Source: an uncultured Collinsella sp.
Lineage (GTDB): Bacteria > Actinomycetota > Coriobacteriia > Coriobacteriales > Coriobacteriaceae
DNA length: 64,000 nucleotides
Reading direction: 5' to 3'
Assembly (NCBI GenBank): GCA_900542825.1
Contig: UQOY01000003.1
Coordinates: 1-64,000 of the forward strand
Positions 51,201-58,934 of the stretch are shown here, in pieces. The notes beneath the pieces are model-generated. The model searched no databases. It had not been told where the DNA came from and was given only the letters and a program-made list of their open reading frames with translations. Numbering within the stretch: position 1 is the first letter of the stretch; the number at the start of each line of letters is the position of its first letter. Both the position numbers and the translations under genes were made by a program.

Positions 51201-52690
51201 AATGCCTCGGTCGCGATATCCTCAACGGCTATTCCGAGGTTTTTGGCAAAACCCTCGAGGAACGAGCCGCAGCCCGCAGAGCACGCCTCGTTGACGACGA
51301 TATCGGTCAGCACGCCGTGGTTGAGCCAGATGGCCTTCATATCCTGTCCGCCGATGTCGAGCACGAAGGTCGCATCGGGAACGCATGCGCACGCGGCGCG
51401 GGCGTGCGCGACCGTCTCGACCGTATGGTAGTCGGCGTGGAACGCGCGCGCGAAAAGCTCCTCGCCGTATCCCGTGGTGCCCACGGCATCGATCGCAAGC
51501 GTGACTCCCGCTGTCTCCCAGCGGTTCTTCAAGCTGACAAGACCCTGTTGGGCGACGTCGAGCGGTCTGCCGTTATTAGACGCGTAGAACGAATCGACAA
51601 GCTCACCCGCCTCATCGACCAGGGCGAACTTGGTCGTCGTGCTCCCCGAATCGATACCGAGCGCCACACGCACCGTCTCTCCGGGCGCATACGCATCCAG
51701 ACCCTTTGCCGGCGTCTCTTTGCCATGGCGTGCCGTAAAATCCGCCTGCTCGGCAGGTGTGGCAAAAAAGGGCTGGGCAAGACGTCCCTCCCCGCTTGCG
51801 GGCGCGACCGTCTCGAGCTTATCCAGCCGGACAAAAGCGTCGGGAAGGTCGATCGGTTGGGACGATGCGAACATGTCGGTCAGCGACAGGGCGGCACCGC
51901 GCGCGATCATGATCTGCGGATCGCGCGGGACGATAACCTGATCGTCCGATAGATTCAGTTGCTCCCGGAACACGCGGACCAGCGTGGGGTTGTAGGCGAG
52001 CGTACCGCCCTCGAAGATTACCGGCGGCTCGATGTCGATACCCTGGGCCAGACCGCCGATCGTTTGGCGGGCGACCGCGTGAAGCGCCGAAAGCGCCAGG
52101 TCGGTGGTAGGAATGCCCTCGTTGAGCAGCGGCTGGATATCGGTCTTTGCGTACACGCCGCAGCGGCCCGAGACCTCGTGGACGGTCGTTCCCCGGCTTG
52201 CGAGCTGCTCGAACTCGCCCGATTCGGTGCCGACCCCCATGAGCTTTGCCATCTCGTCGATAAATGCACCGGTACCGCCTGCGCACGAGCCGTTCATGCG
52301 CATGTCGGCAACCTCGATGTCTCCCTTATCGTTGGTGCGGAAGAAGATCATCTTAGCGTCTTGGCCGCCCAGCTCGATGGCGCAGCGCGTCTGCGGATAG
52401 AACCTGCTGATCGCGAGCGCGTTGGCGACCACCTCCTGAACGTACGAGGCGCCCAGCGCGGTCGCGATATCGCGCGCACCCGAGCCGGTCACCGCAACGC
52501 GCAGCGACTCATGGGGAAAGCGCTCAGCGAGCTCGCCGAGCATGGCGCGCACGCTCGCTGTCTGACACGCCCCGTGGCGGCGATATCCCCACCACGCCTC
52601 GGTCATATCCTCGTGCATCGCGTAAACTTTGGTCGTCGTCGACCCTACGTCCAGTCCTACTAGCAACGCCATAATGCCCGTCTCTCGCAT
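48233..52690 (-). CDS. giant 2-hydroxyacyl-CoA dehydratase activase-like protein (HgdC-HgdC-DUF2229-HgdB fusion)
   Basis: A 1485-residue protein. Two ASKHA/BadF-type ATPase domains come first: residues about 8-270 (LVGLDVGSTTTK, MNGSCAGGTGAFIDEMA) and 338-600 (VALGIDSGSTTTKFALV, NEACSAGCGSFLEGF). Next is a Cys-rich part (FGGVTCRRCNNRCQRAVV), a DUF2229-like section (IGIPRVLEFWDTMPFWSTFF) and an HgdB-like C-terminal half with IASRPYHNDPLVNHGLP. Cysteines fit Fe-S clusters. HgdC proteins use ATP to inject an electron into HgdAB dehydratases; this fused form is widespread in anaerobes but uncharacterised. An alternative start is the ATG at 52672. Confidence 0.88.
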   Translation of the reverse strand: MRETGIMALLVGLDVGSTTTKVYAMHEDMTEAWWGYRRHGACQTASVRAMLGELAERFPHESLRVAVTGSGARDIATALGASYVQEVVANALAISRFYPQTRCAIELGGQDAKMIFFRTNDKGDIEVADMRMNGSCAGGTGAFIDEMAKLMGVGTESGEFEQLASRGTTVHEVSGRCGVYAKTDIQPLLNEGIPTTDLALSALHAVARQTIGGLAQGIDIEPPVIFEGGTLAYNPTLVRVFREQLNLSDDQVIVPRDPQIMIARGAALSLTDMFASSQPIDLPDAFVRLDKLETVAPASGEGRLAQPFFATPAEQADFTARHGKETPAKGLDAYAPGETVRVALGIDSGSTTTKFALVDEAGELVDSFYASNNGRPLDVAQQGLVSLKNRWETAGVTLAIDAVGTTGYGEELFARAFHADYHTVETVAHARAACACVPDATFVLDIGGQDMKAIWLNHGVLTDIVVNEACSAGCGSFLEGFAKNLGIAVEDIATEAFSSKAPAVLGSRCTVFMNSSVVSEQRRGKGPGDIMAGLCRSIIENVFTKVIRVSNLNRLGDKVVVQGGTFRNDAVLRAFEQYLGKPVTRAPHPGLMGAIGIALLAREECRKGDAGTSFIGLDAVERFEHREFGGVTCRRCNNRCQRAVVAFGDGSLYVTGNRCPRGGAISWDELVREVPAAEELRPQGACEAQAPGTGRDRTAAAPNLFVDREKLLFESYPTVPVCGGRDVTIGIPRVLEFWDTMPFWSTFFSTLGFKVRVSGRSTKAMYERGLAHVTSDTVCFPAKLVHGHIRNLVDAGVDRIFMPIITTVPTENTASTSEWMCAVVKGYPYVMRNSDNPEERFGVPFDTPLFHWYDEGDRNRQLKAWCKETFDIDADLVAKATEQADRAQQTFENQLQLRGRQVLENVREDGGYAVVIASRPYHNDPLVNHGLPKLFSERGIPVLTPDAVPGVCNVDLSNSRIDIVNNYHARMLSCAVIVASTPELELVQMGSFGCGHDAYLTDEIARMMGEMGSKVPMMIKLDESDVAGPMGIRVRSFIESVNRRRAEERAEGARVHAVHPLDDPYKVKYTKRDRHDKIALVPNTSHAFCRLMTAAMRNQGVRAEALDIGRENAIRLGKRYVHNDICFPAQIVIGEALAALESGKYDPHDVAVVTGKYIGDCRLTHYMPLLRRALDDAGYDYVPVLTNDDVDAHNAHPGFKLGLGPSIQIAYGLPMIDALEAMLRRIRPYELEKGAADAAFDRALDEVIEGMERSGLRGQATGFKRALAIMDAVPYDRSNPHPTVLIVGEYLLNFHLGANHEIERYLEDNGLEVIEARMTDVIRKTYFYKHAQSREFHVDLSLPEKAWYATADNLFELAHDRCDRLGAASPLYEPPTRMPELVRASDKILHHTFDAGEGVLIPAEILEHAKRGCRNFVILQPFGCLPNHVVGRGLIHALKEQYPTAQFLPLDYDPDVSFANVENRLQMLIMNAKAQGCGEAHGETA

Positions 52691-52718
52691 TTTTCCTGCT
52701 AGAGATATACCACTCTAC

Positions 52719-52739
52719 GTAATACAACAGACTGTTGTA
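52719..52739. promoter_or_regulatory. TetR-type operator palindrome
   Basis: AATACAACAG and CTGTTGTATT are perfect 10-bp arms around one central base, 29-49 bp upstream of the activase start. It is the size of a TetR-family operator and precedes an operon that encodes a TetR protein. Confidence 0.8.
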
Positions 52740-52751
52740 TTTAAACTCCGT

Positions 52752-52787
52752 ATAAAAAGCGGCTGCCGAAACGCTTCAGCAGCCGCC
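52752..52787 (-). terminator. terminator of the DUF2798-like gene
   Basis: GCGGCTGC pairs with GCAGCCGC; on the minus strand it is followed by TTTTTATA. The 165 bp between it and the gene's stop codon contain nothing I recognise. Confidence 0.75.
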
Positions 52788-52952
52788 GAATGCACCAACA
52801 GATTGTTCTGCGCGCTAGCACGTCGGGCAACGGAGCAGCACGGGCCCTCCGGTCATGCGCACCGCTCACGCCCGCGATGTCGCCGAGAGAGCTATCCACG
52901 CTTAGGGCTCCAACCAAGCAAGTCGCCCGCGCTCAGCAGATCCCTAAGCGAG

Positions 52953-53510
52953 CTACTCGCACTCAGGAGCCATAGCCTGCTCCAAGAGCTCGGCATGCTC
53001 CTCCTCGAAAACCGTCCCCACAGGGAAGGCGCGACGGAAGAGGAAGTGGGAAATCGGACCGGCTACCAAAAGGTTCCACGGCAGCGCCATCACAAAATTA
53101 TGCGGGATGTTGATCATCCAGATCGTGGGCACGGAATACAGGTTCGCAAGGATGCCGCCCGGCATGTGCGTCAGACCCTCGCAGGCACCGTACAGCGACA
53201 TGATGATGACCATGGGAACGACCATGCAGGAGCTGACGGCGAGCGTCATGGCAAGCGGCGAGCTCTTACCCGGCGTGACCAGGAATTTAAAGGCGAAACC
53301 CTTGGCAAGGGGGCTGGCAACAAACCAGTCGCAGCACATGGCAAAAACGTAGGCAACGGGGAAGCCGAGCCACGCGGCGGCAACGGCCTCGCCGTTGATG
53401 GCCCCATGCTGCAGGGCGACGTTGTAGATGCTCATCCAGAGCACCATGCAAAAGCACATGATAAAGGTGAACAGCAGGCTCTCTCGTTTGTTGATAGGCA
53501 TAAAGGGCAT
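52953..53510 (-). CDS. DUF2798-like membrane protein
   Basis: 185 residues with four hydrophobic segments: LLFTFIMCFCMVLWMSIYNV, AAWLGFPVAYVFAMCCDW, MTLAVSSCMVVPMVIIMSLYG and FVMALPWNLLVAGPISHFLF. The order and the INKRESLLFTFIM-type start match DUF2798 proteins, whose role is unknown. GAAAGGA lies 2-3 nt before the ATG. The unusually structured leader suggests regulated expression. Confidence 0.75.
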   Translation of the reverse strand: MPFMPINKRESLLFTFIMCFCMVLWMSIYNVALQHGAINGEAVAAAWLGFPVAYVFAMCCDWFVASPLAKGFAFKFLVTPGKSSPLAMTLAVSSCMVVPMVIIMSLYGACEGLTHMPGGILANLYSVPTIWMINIPHNFVMALPWNLLVAGPISHFLFRRAFPVGTVFEEEHAELLEQAMAPECE

Positions 53511-53540
53511 GGTCCTTTCCGTGTTGCGCCGCGGCGCACA

Positions 53541-53588
53541 ACAAAAACGGACGGGCGAGATGGAGCTGTTGGGACTTCATCTCGCCCG
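53541..53588 (-). promoter_or_regulatory. attenuator-like hairpin in the leader of the DUF2798-like gene
   Basis: On the minus strand CGGGCGAGATG pairs with CATCTCGCCCG around a 15-nt loop and is followed by TTTTTGTTG, about 30 nt before the start codon. No gene lies upstream within 220 nt, so it acts either as an attenuator or as a boundary. Confidence 0.55.
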
Positions 53589-53707
53589 CCCGTGGTACGT
53601 GCGTCTGCGACTACTTATGTGGTGGAACTACCCTAACACGAACGGCGCGCGCTTCGTAAGCGTTGAGTTTATGGAGATGCAGGGCACCAATAATCTCCGA
53701 CCCCATA

Positions 53708-53774
53708 AGTTGCGGTGGAATACGGACTGTTTTGACCTTTTAAGCAGCAATTCAGTCCCTATTTCACCGCAACT
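53708..53774. repeat. 22-bp-stem hairpin
   Basis: AGTTGCGGTGGAATACGGAC with two further paired bases at 53708-53729 matches 53753-53774 in 20 of 22. The right arm includes AGTCCC, again close to the GGGACAG loop word. It sits between ThrE and the DUF2798-like gene. Confidence 0.65.
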
Positions 53775-53777
53775 CAT

Positions 53778-53810
53778 TTGGTGCAAAGTGACCTACCCCC
53801 CTTGCACCAA
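53778..53810 (-). repeat. stop-codon hairpin H5 after ThrE
   Basis: TTGGTGCAA pairs perfectly with TTGCACCAA around a 15-nt loop containing a C6 run. It directly abuts the ThrE stop codon at 53811 and shares its stem with 9366-9397. Confidence 0.7.
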
Positions 53811-55379
53811 TTAGCTGGTGTGGCGCCAGCGAGGGTCGGTGAGCGTACGCGCCACACCCAGCCCAACGGGCAAAAACGCCACGATGAGCACTGCACGCAC
53901 AAACCAGCCGAGCATATTGACCGTGTCGAAGGTGCACATGTAATACATCGAGCGATACAGATACAAGCCCGGCACCATAATGACAATCGATGGCACCGTG
54001 AGGGCGATACGTGGGTAGGTGAGCTTGATTTCGGCTAAGCTCGCGAGCAGCCCCGATACCAGCGCGCCGGTAAACGCAGCCGCCTCGGGAGGCATGCCCG
54101 CACTCAGGCCCAAGAAGGGAAGCAGCGTCGGCGCATCGACGAGCGTAAGGCGCAAGGTATTAGACACGGCACCGATGAGCCCTGCCGCCGCCGCCATCTT
54201 TACCGGACTGTTGAACATAACCGAGAAGCCAAAAACGCCGACAAAGCTCATCAGAATACGCAAGAGCGTAAGAGCCAGCGGTGAGAGACCAAGCGGGGCG
54301 AAGTCATCTGGCGCCAGTCCCACACACTCGGCAACCATCCAACCTACGAGGGTCGCCATCACAATAATCGACACAGCATACGAAAGACGCTCGATACCGC
54401 TTCGCATGTCAAGCTTGGCGATGTCGAGGCCTGCCGTAATGAGGGGGAAGCCGGGAATCACAAAGAGCATGGCGCCGATATAGCCTTCTTGGTGCGACAT
54501 TGCCCCTGGAATGACCTGGCTAAGGCCGAGCAATGCCAGCAGATACGAAACGCAAGCGAGCGCAACGCCAGTCGTCAGCGCGCTAAACTGGCCAAGACCC
54601 TGCTTGAGAATATGGGAGCGAGCAAAGTTGCCAACACCAGCGCCTACGAACGCGCAGGCCATCTCGATAGGGCCGCCGCCGAGCAAAAAGACGAAGGCGC
54701 CGCAAGCACAGGCTGCCGCAAGGCCCTGTTGCCAGGGAGAGTAATCGGGCTTTGAGCTCTCAACGGTCTTGAGCATCTCGTGGTATTCGTGCACGGTAAA
54801 CCGGCGCCCGTAAATCTCGATTTCCTTTAAGAAGCTCTCCATCATCCAAATGCGATGGGTATTGACCCCCGTTGTGGGCAGGCTGACAACCTCGTTAAAG
54901 CAGTGGCCATCTTCGATGCAGGTGCACTCAAACGACAGAAGACTCAGGTCGACGTGAATCGTGACCCCGAGCACGGCGGCAATACGATTCATGGTATCGC
55001 GAACGCGCCAGGCACCTGTTCCACTTGCCAGCATAAGCATGCCGGTGCGACAGATGATGGATGATTTATCGGTGAGCGGCGCATCGACGGCAAGCTCATC
55101 GCCTGCCGTCACGATTTGGCGCCAGTCAGTTTTCATATGAAGCGCGCCGGCACGAGCGCCGTGGTGCATAGGGACTCTCGAAAGCAGCGAGTCCAGGCGC
55201 GAAGACTGTGGGGGCTCCGCTGATTCGACCTCGTCCTCGTCGGGCTCTTCATCAACAAGGTCGAAGGCATCGAGCGACGCCGGCTCGCGACGATCGATCA
55301 GCTCCTCGTCCTCATCATCAAAGTAGTTGAACTGATCGAGCATGTCCTCTTCGATTGCACGCTCGCTCGCGTCGTCCAT
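53811..55379 (-). CDS. thrE: threonine/serine exporter, ThrE family (DUF1212 + ThrE_2)
   Basis: 522-residue inner-membrane exporter. The first about 80 residues are an acidic, soluble extension (EEDMLDQFNYFDDEDEELID). A DUF1212 part follows (LASGTGAWRVRDTMNRIAAVLGV, SLLSFECTCIEDG), then about 10 membrane helices in two groups; the break near residue 375 separates ThrE N and C modules. Both modules are fused in one chain, as in Corynebacterium ThrE. AGGGAG precedes the ATG at 55379. Confidence 0.88.
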   Translation of the reverse strand: MDDASERAIEEDMLDQFNYFDDEDEELIDRREPASLDAFDLVDEEPDEDEVESAEPPQSSRLDSLLSRVPMHHGARAGALHMKTDWRQIVTAGDELAVDAPLTDKSSIICRTGMLMLASGTGAWRVRDTMNRIAAVLGVTIHVDLSLLSFECTCIEDGHCFNEVVSLPTTGVNTHRIWMMESFLKEIEIYGRRFTVHEYHEMLKTVESSKPDYSPWQQGLAAACACGAFVFLLGGGPIEMACAFVGAGVGNFARSHILKQGLGQFSALTTGVALACVSYLLALLGLSQVIPGAMSHQEGYIGAMLFVIPGFPLITAGLDIAKLDMRSGIERLSYAVSIIVMATLVGWMVAECVGLAPDDFAPLGLSPLALTLLRILMSFVGVFGFSVMFNSPVKMAAAAGLIGAVSNTLRLTLVDAPTLLPFLGLSAGMPPEAAAFTGALVSGLLASLAEIKLTYPRIALTVPSIVIMVPGLYLYRSMYYMCTFDTVNMLGWFVRAVLIVAFLPVGLGVARTLTDPRWRHTS

Positions 55380-55614
55380 ATAGACGCTCCCTTCCTGCCG
55401 ACTAACTCCCATCCTAGGCAGCGACGGCTAAAGGAAATATAAAAGAGACGGCTGTCATGCGAGCCATGTGCACAATGACTACCCAAAGCAATTCGTCCCC
55501 CTTGCACCAATGGCTTGACAAGGACTGTCCCCAAGTGCCGGCACAAGAGGAACGTCCCTAAGTGCCAACCAAGGCAACGCCGCAGGTAGAGGACGGACAG
55601 CGAGCGACATCCAG
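55380..55614. other. intergenic region with hairpin fragments
   Basis: No gene. It contains CCCCCTTGCACCAA (a half copy of the H5 stem) and two words related to the GGGACAG hairpins (GGACTGTCCCC and GAACGTCCC near CAAGTGCC), which look like decayed copies. Confidence 0.45.
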
Positions 55615-55796
55615 CTTGACAGCCAAGGCAACGCCGATGCCCTGGCAACGACAGCGAAAGCCCGCCAGAGCGAGCAAGGTGCCTTGAAACGAGGCGGCAT
55701 TGACCTTTTGGTCATGCCGCCGAAGTTGAAAGGCAGATTGCCGCTCTGGCGGGTTTGCAGCGTCAACTGGTTACGCGGTTCGTAGAACCGCGTAAC
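55615..55796 (-). repeat. structured 3'-end repeat, copy R2
   Basis: Closely similar to R1 (9401-9583) in the same orientation. It starts 3 nt after the lysS stop with GTTACGCGGTT/AACCGCGTAAC, then the GACGCTGCAAA spacer and the Y fold. The closing stem is GCCCGCCAGAGC/GCTCTGGCGGGT here versus CCGGAGC/GCCCTGG in R1, so paired positions changed together. The inner GGCGGCATGACC hairpin is identical. Confidence 0.8.
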
Positions 55797-55799
55797 TAG

Positions 55800-57764
55800 T
55801 TAGTACATCTTTGCGCCAGCGGGGATGGAAGCGTCGAGCTGGATCAGGTTGAGGCGCTCCTCGCCCTCCTCCTCGTGGATGGCGCTGATCAGCATGCCGC
55901 AGCTGGGAATACCCATCATCTTGCGCGGAGGCAGGTTGGTGATGGCGAGCAGGGTCTTGCCGACCAGGTCCTCGGGCTCATAGTAGCCATGGATGCCGGA
56001 GAGGATGGTGCGGTCGGTGCCGGTGCCGTCGTCGAGCGTAAAGTTCAGCAGCTTCTTGGACTTCTTGACGGCCTCGCATGCCTTGACCTTCACAGCGCGG
56101 AAATCGCTCTTGGAGAAGGTATCAAAGTCGACGAACTCCTCGAACAGCGGCTCAACGGCGATCTTGGAGTAATCGAGCGTGGGCTTGAGCGGCTTGACGA
56201 ACGGGCTTGCGGCGTTGCCGGCCTCGGCAGCCTTGGCAGCGGCGGCACCGGACTGGAAACCCTTCTCGGGCTTCATGTGCGGGAACAGCAGGACGTCGCG
56301 AATGGAAGCCTGGTTGGTGAGCAGCATGACCACGCGGTCGATGCCGATGCCGATGCCGCCCGCGGGAGGCATACCGTACTCGAGGGCGCGCACGTAGTCC
56401 TCGTCGTACTCCATAGCCTCGTCGTCGCCGCCGGCCTTCTCAGCCATCTGGGCAGCAAAGCGCTCGGCCTGGTCGACCGGGTCGTTGAGCTCGGAGAATG
56501 CGTTGGCGTACTCGTGGCCGGCGATGACCAGCTCAAAGCGGTGCGTCAGGCGCGGATCGTCCTCAAAACGCTTGGCAAGCGGGCTGACCTCGATGGGGTA
56601 ATCGCATACGAAGGTCGGGTTGACGATGGTGTCCTCGCCCAGCTCATCGTAAATCTCGGCGATGATCTTGCCAGCAGTCCACTCGGGCTTAATCTCCAGA
56701 CCCTTCTCGCGTGCGGCGGCGGCAAGCTCCTCGACCGGCGTGTCGATGGTGACCTGCTTGCCGAGCACGTTCGAGACGATGTCGGTCATGGGACGGCTTG
56801 CCCACTCACCGGAAAGATCGATGGTCTGACCCTGGTACTCAATGACCTCGGGGTTGCCGATGGCCTTGTTGGCAGCCTTGATGACACCCTGGGCGAGCGC
56901 CTTCATGCCCTCGAGGTCGGAGAAGGCACGGTAGGCCTCCATCGTGGTGAACTCGGGGTTGTGGGTGAGGTCCATACCCTCGTTGCGGAAGATGCGGCCG
57001 ATCTCGAAGACGCGCTCAAAGCCACCGACGATGCAGCGCTTGAGGTGCAGCTCGGTAGCAATGCGCAGGTAGCACTCCTGATCGAGCGCGTTGAAGTGCG
57101 TGATGAACGGCTTGGCCGTAGCGCCGCCCTGAATGGTCTGCAGGATGGGGGTCTCGACCTCCATGTAGCCGTCAGATTCCATGAAGCGGCGGAAGGTGGA
57201 GAGAATCTGCGAGCGCTTGCGGAAGGTCTCGCGAACATCGTCGTTGGCAATCAGGTCGACATAGCGCTGACGATAGCGGGTCTCCTTGTCGGAGAGGCCG
57301 TGGAACTTCTCGGGCAGCGGGCGAACGGCCTTGGAGAGCAGCGTCGCGCTCTTGGGGGCAACGGAGAGCTGGCCGCGCTTGGTGCGAACAACCACGCCGG
57401 TCACGCCCAGGATATCGCCAAGGTCGAGAGCCTTGAGCGTATTCCAAGCTGCCTCGTCCATGTCGTTGATGCGGCAGAACAGCTGAATCTCGGCGGTAGC
57501 GTCGCGCACGACGATAAACATGATCTTGCCCTGACCGCGCTTGGCGACCACGCGGCCGCCGATCTTCACGACGTCCTCAGTATCCTCGCCATCGGCAAGA
57601 TCGGCATATTTGGCCTCAATGTCGACGACATAGTCCTCGATCTCGGAGTGCTCGGGATAGGGGTTCTGGCCCGCCTCGAACAGGGCGGCGCGCTTTGCCA
57701 GACGCGTGGCGCGCTCGTCGTTGAGCGTCGAGGCCTGATCGGCGACGTTCTGGTTCTCTGCCAT
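55800..57764 (-). CDS. lysS: lysyl-tRNA synthetase with C-terminal tRNA-binding (EMAP/MetG-C-like) domain
   Basis: 654 residues, about 150 longer than a usual bacterial LysRS. Residues 1-510 are a complete class II enzyme: OB fold (VVKIGGRVVAKRGQGKIMF), motif 2 (EIGRIFRNEGMDLTHNPEFTTME) and motif 3 (GMPPAGGIGIGIDRVVMLL). After a linker, residues about 545-654 form a Trbp111-like OB domain (FDTFSKSDFRAVKVKACEAV, LVGKTLLAITNLPPRKMMG, SCGMLISA), normally found at the C-terminus of MetRS. GAGGAG lies 7 nt before the ATG. Confidence 0.95.
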   Translation of the reverse strand: MAENQNVADQASTLNDERATRLAKRAALFEAGQNPYPEHSEIEDYVVDIEAKYADLADGEDTEDVVKIGGRVVAKRGQGKIMFIVVRDATAEIQLFCRINDMDEAAWNTLKALDLGDILGVTGVVVRTKRGQLSVAPKSATLLSKAVRPLPEKFHGLSDKETRYRQRYVDLIANDDVRETFRKRSQILSTFRRFMESDGYMEVETPILQTIQGGATAKPFITHFNALDQECYLRIATELHLKRCIVGGFERVFEIGRIFRNEGMDLTHNPEFTTMEAYRAFSDLEGMKALAQGVIKAANKAIGNPEVIEYQGQTIDLSGEWASRPMTDIVSNVLGKQVTIDTPVEELAAAAREKGLEIKPEWTAGKIIAEIYDELGEDTIVNPTFVCDYPIEVSPLAKRFEDDPRLTHRFELVIAGHEYANAFSELNDPVDQAERFAAQMAEKAGGDDEAMEYDEDYVRALEYGMPPAGGIGIGIDRVVMLLTNQASIRDVLLFPHMKPEKGFQSGAAAAKAAEAGNAASPFVKPLKPTLDYSKIAVEPLFEEFVDFDTFSKSDFRAVKVKACEAVKKSKKLLNFTLDDGTGTDRTILSGIHGYYEPEDLVGKTLLAITNLPPRKMMGIPSCGMLISAIHEEEGEERLNLIQLDASIPAGAKMY

Positions 57765-57782
57765 AAGTTAGCTCCTCAAACT

Positions 57783-57815
57783 AAAACGCTCCCCAGGATT
57801 CGGTCCCAGGGAGCG
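57783..57815 (-). terminator. hairpin between greA and lysS
   Basis: CGCTCCC pairs with GGGAGCG; on the minus strand TTTTAG follows. It can end greA mRNA before lysS. Confidence 0.7.
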
Positions 57816-57843
57816 AAAACATACCTTTACGCGGGACCGTGGT

Positions 57844-58314
57844 CTAGCGTGCGATCTTTGCGATGGTGTAGACGCGGGTCTTGCCCGAAGGCGTAACGAC
57901 CTCGACGGAGTCGCCCTCGCCGTGACCGATAATGGCGTGGCCGACCGGAGACTCGTTGGAGATCTTGTGCTCGAGCGAGTTGGTCTCGGTGGTACCGACG
58001 AGCGTGACTTCCATGACCTCACCGTTGGGATCGATCAGAGAAACGGTGGAACCGATGGAGACGGTCAGATCGCCCGTGGTGGCAGCAACCTGAGCGTTGG
58101 CGAGGATGGCCTGAATCTCGGCAATGCGAGCAGCATTCTGGGCCTGCTTGTCCTTGGCGGCATCGTACTCGGAGTTCTCCGAAAGGTCGCCGAACGCGCG
58201 GGCTTCCTTGATGTCCTCGACGATCTCCTTGGCGTAATCGCCCTCACGCCAAGCAAGCTCCTCGACGAGCTTCTGGCGGCCCTCAGCGGTCAGTACGATC
58301 TGGCTTGCGTCCAT
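57844..58314 (-). CDS. greA: transcription elongation factor GreA
   Basis: Rescues backtracked RNA polymerase by stimulating transcript cleavage. The 156 residues show the N-terminal coiled coil (LTAEGRQKLVEELAWREGDY, with DLSENSEYDAAKDKQ at the tip, including the acidic pair) and the FKBP-like C-domain (ISNESPVGHAIIGHGEGD). GGGGAG lies 8 nt before the ATG. It is upstream of lysS, the usual Gram-positive order. Confidence 0.96.
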   Translation of the reverse strand: MDASQIVLTAEGRQKLVEELAWREGDYAKEIVEDIKEARAFGDLSENSEYDAAKDKQAQNAARIAEIQAILANAQVAATTGDLTVSIGSTVSLIDPNGEVMEVTLVGTTETNSLEHKISNESPVGHAIIGHGEGDSVEVVTPSGKTRVYTIAKIAR

Positions 58315-58420
58315 ACGGATATCTCCCCAACTATGATGTAACGATCAACTGTCAACAAAACGAAAAAGACCGGCTAGCCTGCGGGCAAGCCGGTCAGGTG
58401 CTCACCCCAAAGGGATGGGA

Positions 58421-58696
58421 CTACTCTGCGTCCGCGTCGCTGTCCTCTGCCTGCTTTTTCTTGGCAGCAGCGAGCTTGGCCTCGAGCTCTGCGATCTCCT
58501 TGTCCTCCTTGGACTCCTCGACCACAACGTCCTCGGCCTGCTTGGTTTCGCCCTTATCGTCGCCCTCCATACCCTCGCGGATATTCTTGACGGTAGAGCC
58601 GAGAGACTTGCCGAGCTTCGGCAGGTTCTTAGGCCCGAAGATGATCAAGACAACGACGAGAATAATGATGAGCTCAGGAGCCCTCAGTCCAAACAT
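58421..58696 (-). CDS. tatA: Sec-independent translocase protein TatA
   Basis: 91 residues: one membrane helix (PELIIILVVVLIIFGP), the FG-P hinge, an amphipathic helix (KNLPKLGKSLGSTVKNIREG) and an acidic/Lys-rich tail. I start at 58696, with TGGAGGT 6 nt upstream; the longer frame reads through the tRNA-Pro gene. No tatC is nearby. TatA and TatB cannot be told apart from length alone, but TatA is favoured. Confidence 0.9.
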   Translation of the reverse strand: MFGLRAPELIIILVVVLIIFGPKNLPKLGKSLGSTVKNIREGMEGDDKGETKQAEDVVVEESKEDKEIAELEAKLAAAKKKQAEDSDADAE

Positions 58697-58769
58697 GTAG
58701 ACCTCCACAATACAGCGAGACAAGCTCGAATGAGTATACCGCGGGTGCCGCGGTATCACAACAATAGCT

Positions 58770-58798
58770 AAAAAAAGGGACCGCAAGAAGCGGTCCCT
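58770..58798 (-). terminator. terminator of tRNA-Pro
   Basis: On the minus strand GGGACCGC pairs with GCGGTCCC around a 5-nt loop and is followed by seven T residues. Confidence 0.9.
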
Positions 58799-58808
58799 TC
58801 TCATGCTC

Positions 58809-58885
58809 TGGTCGGGTTGACTGGATTTGAACCAGCGACCCCTGCGTCCCGAACGCAGTGCTCTACCAAACTGAGCCACAACCCG
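58809..58885 (-). tRNA. trnP: tRNA-Pro (CGG)
   Basis: 77 nt with acceptor CGGGTTG/CAACCCG, anticodon CGG in TGCGTTCGGGACGCA, T-arm GGTTCAAATCC and encoded CCA. Confidence 0.96.
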
Positions 58886-58934
58886 TTAGCTCGACTATAG
58901 TAACAAAGATTTTCGTCGCGTGCTAGAGAAATTT

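Noticed and set aside
53590..53700. T-box riboswitch upstream of the DUF2798-like gene
   Set aside because: AGGGTAGTTCCACCAC is only loosely like the T-box sequence and I could not place a stem I with a specifier; kept only as an attenuator-like leader.
58697..58879. N-terminal extension of TatA
   Set aside because: The extra codons translate the tRNA-Pro gene and its terminator; the ribosome site is at 58702-58708.
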